From Siphonodentalium dalli (lineage: Eukaryota > Mollusca > Scaphopoda > Gadilida > Siphonodentaliidae): a DNA stretch of 64,000 nt. The stretch spans positions 133,801,990 through 133,865,989 of the forward strand of contig CP136067.1 in the NCBI GenBank assembly GCA_032622095.1, in the 5' to 3' direction. Below, piece by piece: positions 59,373 to 64,000 of the stretch. Below the pieces are notes generated by a model. That model was not told the DNA's origin, searched no databases, and worked only from the letters and a program-made list of their open reading frames with translations. Every line of letters starts with the position of its first letter. The stretch's first letter is position 1. A program made the translations under genes and the position numbers.

Positions 59373-60996
59373 TTAATAGAGACCTTTCGCAAAACTCACG
59401 TTTACGATTACGGATACGGATATGGTACTACGTCACCAACCTTTGTGTACTTTCTAATCGTTCTCGTATTTCACTATCCGTAATGACGGTTACGATTTCA
59501 TGGTTTCTAATAAGCTCAAATAACACCTGAAATTTATTTTCTGCAATATATCACTTTACTCCGTTCGAGACTGTATATGTATATCATGTAAACCATCCAG
59601 TTGTGTTGAGCTACGACATCGATATGCTGTTTAGATTGTCAATCACCGTACTCGTCGTCGTGAATCACGAGTTTCCTGCGAAATAAGATCGCTATTTATA
59701 ACGGATAGCCATCGCTGGCTGCGACAGAAAACTTTACAGAAAGAGGAGTGCACTATTAATCCAGTCGCCAAAAATACAGTATATAGTGTGCGATGCATGA
59801 GGAGTTTTGAGTGATTATTATGTGCAAGATAGTTCATTCAATTTAATAATATTCGGTTTTCGGTAGAAGTTGGGTTTTATATATCTCTCTCGCAGAGTCT
59901 GTAATGCAGGGCATTTTATAATTACATGGAATTCATAACCGATTTTAAAATTACATGGACTCATAACCGAGTTCTAAGTTACATAAAGTACTCTGTCTGA
60001 GTAATCTGAACCTACCCTGGATCCCGATTCAACTGGTAAGTAGTGATGTCTGCTCCGGAACCGTAACTAAAAGAATATTTGGCACACCCACCGACATCAC
60101 CAGAGCTCAGCAGTCTCTGTCAGATTTGTTCTTTGCATTTATTTTTAATCTAAAAAACACGCACAGATGCGGCATTTAAAGGTACTCAATCCGATTAGAT
60201 GTCCCCATATCATCAGATTCCAACAACAATTTCTTTTTGAAATGCCGCTTCTGTTATCAGAATCGAGTAATTGCTCAAAATTAATGCTAACCACAGTCAA
60301 CTATATTATAAAATTGCCCAAAACCTGTTATTTATCAACATTTGTTCAACGAAATTTTGCCGGTTTGTCAAATATCTGACAAAAAAGCAACTTGATGCAC
60401 ATCGCTTCTACCGTGTCGACTTTGTTTAGATTTGGTAGTAACAAATCAGAAGTGATGCACATCAGCGAGCTCACCAACCTTATGTCGGATTTCCTAAACC
60501 CAAAGAGGTGAAGCCGAAATCGCATTGAAATCAACTCGCGGACTTGAAGGGGCTTGAACGATGGCGTCGTGGTTGATGTAAGGTCCAAATTCAGGAACCC
60601 CTCTTCCCCATCAGCATAACGTCAATCTGGTCATCCATGCTAACAACGAACTGAATTTCCACCACATATGACCTGGCATTTATACATGTATTGCCACAAT
60701 ATATCACGAGAATCACGGGTCGTACGTTGTGACTGATCGAATTATTGACAATATTAACATGTCATGATTATCGCATTGTTGCAAATGAGACGATAAGTGA
60801 AGTATTAAGGGACTGTATACCAACCACACGCTTTGAGTTGTAAAAGTGGTACGAAATAATGATCGTACGTGTTCGTCAAAACTCTTACGCGTAATCGTTT
60901 TGCGAAAGGACTTTTTGGCCATACGGATAGACTTACGACTACGATTAGCTATCCGTATTCGTAATCGTAAACGTGAGGATGCGAAAGGTCTCTTGT
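59373..60996. repeat. Inverted repeat pair flanking 1.6 kb
   Basis: AGAGACCTTTCGCAAAACTC and ACGTTTACGATTACGGATAC at 59377-59420 match, in reverse complement, 60948-60994 ('gtattcgtaatcgtaaacgt' then 'gaggatgcgaaaggtctct'). Either the ends of one 1.6-kb element or two solo copies in opposite orientation. The interior includes a TTAA MITE end at 60180. Frames in the interior (59156-59530, 60346-60588) have no domain. Confidence 0.5.
60180..60390 (+). mobile_element. TTAA MITE family B-related, one end (plus)
   Basis: TTAA at 60176-60179 followed by AGGTACTCAATCCGATTAG, then the same body as 50010-50203 in the opposite orientation. The far end is not defined. Confidence 0.7.
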
Positions 60997-62309
60997 CAAT
61001 AGTGCCTCTTAACCACAGCATATTAACTATTCTCTGATGAATCTTCAGCGATATAATATAACACAACTGCGGATGTCATCTCAAATTTCTTTTGGAATTT
61101 CAAGCATTCTCTGGTGTGTAATTGCTCTGTATTCTATCGAATTTGTGGTGTAAATGTACTTGCGATGTTCCTATACACACATACAGATGACACATTAGAG
61201 TATCATCTAACCGGATTCTAAAAAGCCAATAATACACTGATCCGTGATCCACCGTGCCCAACTCTCCTATACCTAATGTAGTGTTACTTTTATGCCACCT
61301 TTATGTACTTTGAAACGGCACGCCGAAATGTCATTTGATTGTCAGTTTTATGAGCACCACGCAGGCGATCTTTATTATTATCATATCATTCATCAAAACC
61401 GGTTTTTGTTGTCGCCTGCTTAAGAAAAATTGTCTTTTGTCCAATGTGATAATCTATGTTACATCACTGATAATTCCTACCTATATTGTGACAATATAGT
61501 ATAATTTAGTATAGTGCAATGAATATCCAAGTAATTATGGAAAGAAATAATACCCTGTAAAGGAACTGTCAGATAGTTTCACATTCGTAATTTCATATCC
61601 GTCGCTTCTTGTTTGTGTAAGGTCAAATAGTTCGGACATGGCCGGGCAGAACGAGGAGCTGTCAAAATACGCGTGTGACATAATAACTTTTATGTTACCG
61701 AAAAATTTATTCCAATAACCCAAATATGTGCAATAAACTTTAACGATGCCCTGTCCGATCTGACGTCACACAACCAGCACCATCTGTACGTTTTCTGTAC
61801 CAGATAATAATTAGATCGGATCCATTGTCCAATTAACATGAGGTGTTGATGGACGGAATGATATCGGCGTTTTGAATGTTTGCCAGGCTAGCAAAACTTC
61901 CAATGGTCGTCTGCTATAAAGAACGTCGATGGTGCAGTCGCTCAAAAGCGTTAGATAATACAAATCTTTCTAATTATTCGTAATTATGTATATTTGAGAT
62001 AATTTTCGACGTACTTCGCATGTATGGTGTATGCATTTGTGCCATCCCTGTATGATGCGAATACCAGTGAATTCACATACTTATTTTCATCTTGTTTTTC
62101 TGTTAACGGGAATATTGACTTATTTGTTTGTCAAATCGGTCAGTGGTTCTTTAATAATTATGTACCTGGTTTAATTAAAGACATGTTATGAACTTGTGTT
62201 GGTGCCTGAAACTCATAAGTTAGTACTCAGGCGATATGCCAACTGAATGAATATAGAATTGTACTAACATCGCCGACAATCTCACGCAAATCGAACGTAT
62301 CTCTGCATA
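60997..62309. other. Stretch with no gene recognised
   Basis: No domain-bearing frame on either strand; no repeat with a partner in the window was noticed. Confidence 0.3.
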
Positions 62310-62565
62310 GAAACATTGTCTGAACTACTCTCAATTGTAAATATTTATTTCTCGATTCGGGACGCAACTATTGGCAATAAACTACCACAAATGATTTCGC
62401 ATTCGAGTGTCATTGCACTTGATTAATAAAAAGAATGACGATGTGTGTGTTGTCAAATTTGGATATGCAATGTGTTAAACTAACGACTTTGAGCAAGAAT
62501 TTTCTCCATTTCTATTATATCACCCTGCTGGAGTGTTTCACACCACTTTAAGTTAATTGAAAGAC
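62310..62565 (-). repeat. Repeat family E, diverged inverted copy
   Basis: Reverse complement matches the tandem copies at 22440-23409: 'ctgaactactc.caattgtaa', 'ctcgattcgggacgcaacta', 'atgatttcgc' and 'ggagtgtttcacaccacttt'. The third copy, 39 kb away, shows that the 22.4-kb units belong to a dispersed family. Confidence 0.8.
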
Positions 62566-62716
62566 ACTGAACCTTAACTAGAAAGTTAGTTCAATATGAA
62601 GTCGTTGATCTACAAAGATTGTGAAAGAAGTTTTACCAAGTAGCATTTCGTCGATATAACAAGAGGTTGTGCTGGCACAACTGGTTGACAATAACTGCGC
62701 CGCAGAATAAACAACA

Positions 62717-62734
62717 TAGGATAGGATAGGATAA
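62717..62734 (+). repeat. Short GGATA repeat
   Basis: Three to four GGATA units followed by 'attttatttacaatatacac', which may be the 3' tail of a minus-strand retroelement fragment. Confidence 0.5.
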
Positions 62735-64000
62735 TTTTATTTACAATATACACACATGGAAAGTACAATTACAAATAAATATAATATTGATAGACTATAC
62801 ATGTATATTGCTAGGGGTGATATAGTCATGGCTGACTGTCTTCCTATCACCCCTGGATGTGGTGACAGATTATATGATGAAGATGGCCGAATTAATTTGA
62901 TTGTTTTTAGGTTACGTTTATCGTGTGCAGACTGGTTTTTTATATATAGGCGTTGTTAGGGCGATGGTACGAAAAGTGGTTCATATGTATGGGCACCTAC
63001 TTGGTCGATATAATGAATGAATACTATGAATATTCATGTGTGAGTGGAACCGAGTAGGAATAATGTGAGTGAGGTTTTGGGAACGTTTTGTTTTGTTTTT
63101 TTGTTATCAGAAAATTATATATCGTTTGTGCAATCAGGGGTTAATACTATGAACAATTTTATACCTGTAAATACAAATTGTATTTATTAATTTGTAATTA
63201 CAAATTTGTGTTAACTATCACAGTGGTTTCATAGTACAGGGAAAATTTAGCCGTATTATTGTAATACCTTAGACTGGACGAGAGGTGAAACCCTAAAAGG
63301 CAGCTGTAAAACTTAGAAAAAACTAACTCCCCACTCTGCTCCCATGCACCTGTTATCAGTGTTATCTGAATACCAGTTCAAATTAGACGGACATGCATAT
63401 AGAGCTAAAATAACTGACAACAATTTATATGGGGAAGTTACAATGCGTGCTATCATATTGTGATTATCACTAACGCCGGTACTATGAAACGATGAGCTAA
63501 CAAAATCTCGCAAATTTCACAAAGATCTACTGTTGATTATTGTAGATTGCTTACGGACAAACCTTTGCTTGTGAGTGATTCACAATATATTGAATCACGG
63601 CGGGCCAAAGTTACAAAAGAAATAACCAATCATAAGTTGAGAGGTGATCGCTTCTCAGAGCTATCCAATCGGTTCACGGATTGCTAAGTTGATGACCACT
63701 TGTCTGCGCAAGTTAACAATTAAACGGTTCGTTTGTAGTGTGTGTTTGTAAGTACAAGTCAGTGTAATAACGAGTACTACAAACAATTTGGTATCATTGT
63801 TTTTACAAATTACAAATTTACAATCATTCAGTTTGTGAAAATAAAATATTATTTTGATGGTATAGCATTATATATATTGTGACCATCCTATTATTTCAAA
63901 CTGATCCGCTACTCTTATCATAACACATCGAGGCAGTAACGTGGCTCCATTTTATCGGGAGGGGGTGTATCGAAACAGGGACGTGCTAATGGTCTCGGTT
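62735..64000. other. Stretch with no gene recognised
   Basis: A palindromic AT-rich segment at about 63168-63212 ('aatacaaattgtattt', 'aatttgtaattacaaatt'). Frames at 62756-62959 and 63313-63513 have no domain. Confidence 0.35.

Overview
The window looks like intergenic and intronic DNA from an AT-rich, repeat-dense animal genome. Scattered TACATGTACATGTA-type palindromes, several non-LTR retrotransposon lineages, many short foldback and TTAA-target MITEs, and a fibrinogen-related domain exon suggest a marine lophotrochozoan, most likely a mollusc. That assignment is inference. Nothing bacterial, plasmid-like or CRISPR-like is visible. Only one stretch is a convincing host protein exon: the fibrinogen C-terminal domain exon at 30193-30836 (+). 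A second weak host candidate is a signal-peptide-type first exon on the minus strand at 18901-19175, with a consensus splice donor.

Layout. 1-3000: minisatellite-like and dispersed repeats. 3004-8663: a stretch bounded by similar inverted termini (CACTGTTAGAA...) that carries a decayed CR1/Jockey-type LINE on the minus strand; its reverse transcriptase has an in-frame stop directly before the YADD codons. 8690-18600: a nested insertion. A tRNA-like SINE head is split by a two-ORF L1/Tx1-like LINE (minus strand, 8765-18524) with a 15-bp target-site duplication. The LINE is itself cut by two near-identical 498-bp MITEs in opposite orientation, each in a TTAA target, and by a 1.9-kb insertion that holds another TTAA MITE. 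18600-26250: a third MITE copy, a short tandem array, a 485-bp tandem duplication and small foldbacks. 26250-28480: tail-to-tail remnants of two LINE 3' ends. 30193-30836: the fibrinogen-domain exon. 32300-34690: a degenerate array with a period near 145 bp. 35463-37440: another LINE remnant. 37500-42900: more foldbacks, MITEs and a SINE with a (CAAT)n tail.

43024-55382 is the most unusual region. Two ends beginning about 11 bp inside a perfect 9-bp direct repeat (TAAACAGCG) carry the same outward-facing terminus, CCCATATAAAAATGTACC, followed on each side by subterminal arrays of ACCCAGGT-type repeats. This predicts one 12.4-kb foldback-type, probably non-autonomous DNA element. It encloses a 36-copy 45-bp satellite, six or more MITE/foldback units and a segmental duplication, and has no visible transposase. 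56376-58620 is a second, internally deleted copy of the L1/Tx1-like LINE. The rest, to 64000, holds dispersed repeat copies and no recognisable gene.

The repeat families recur inside the window, so relative insertion order can be read directly: SINE, then LINE, then MITEs and the 1.9-kb insertion. All coding remnants of mobile elements seen here are broken, so nothing here looks able to mobilise itself.
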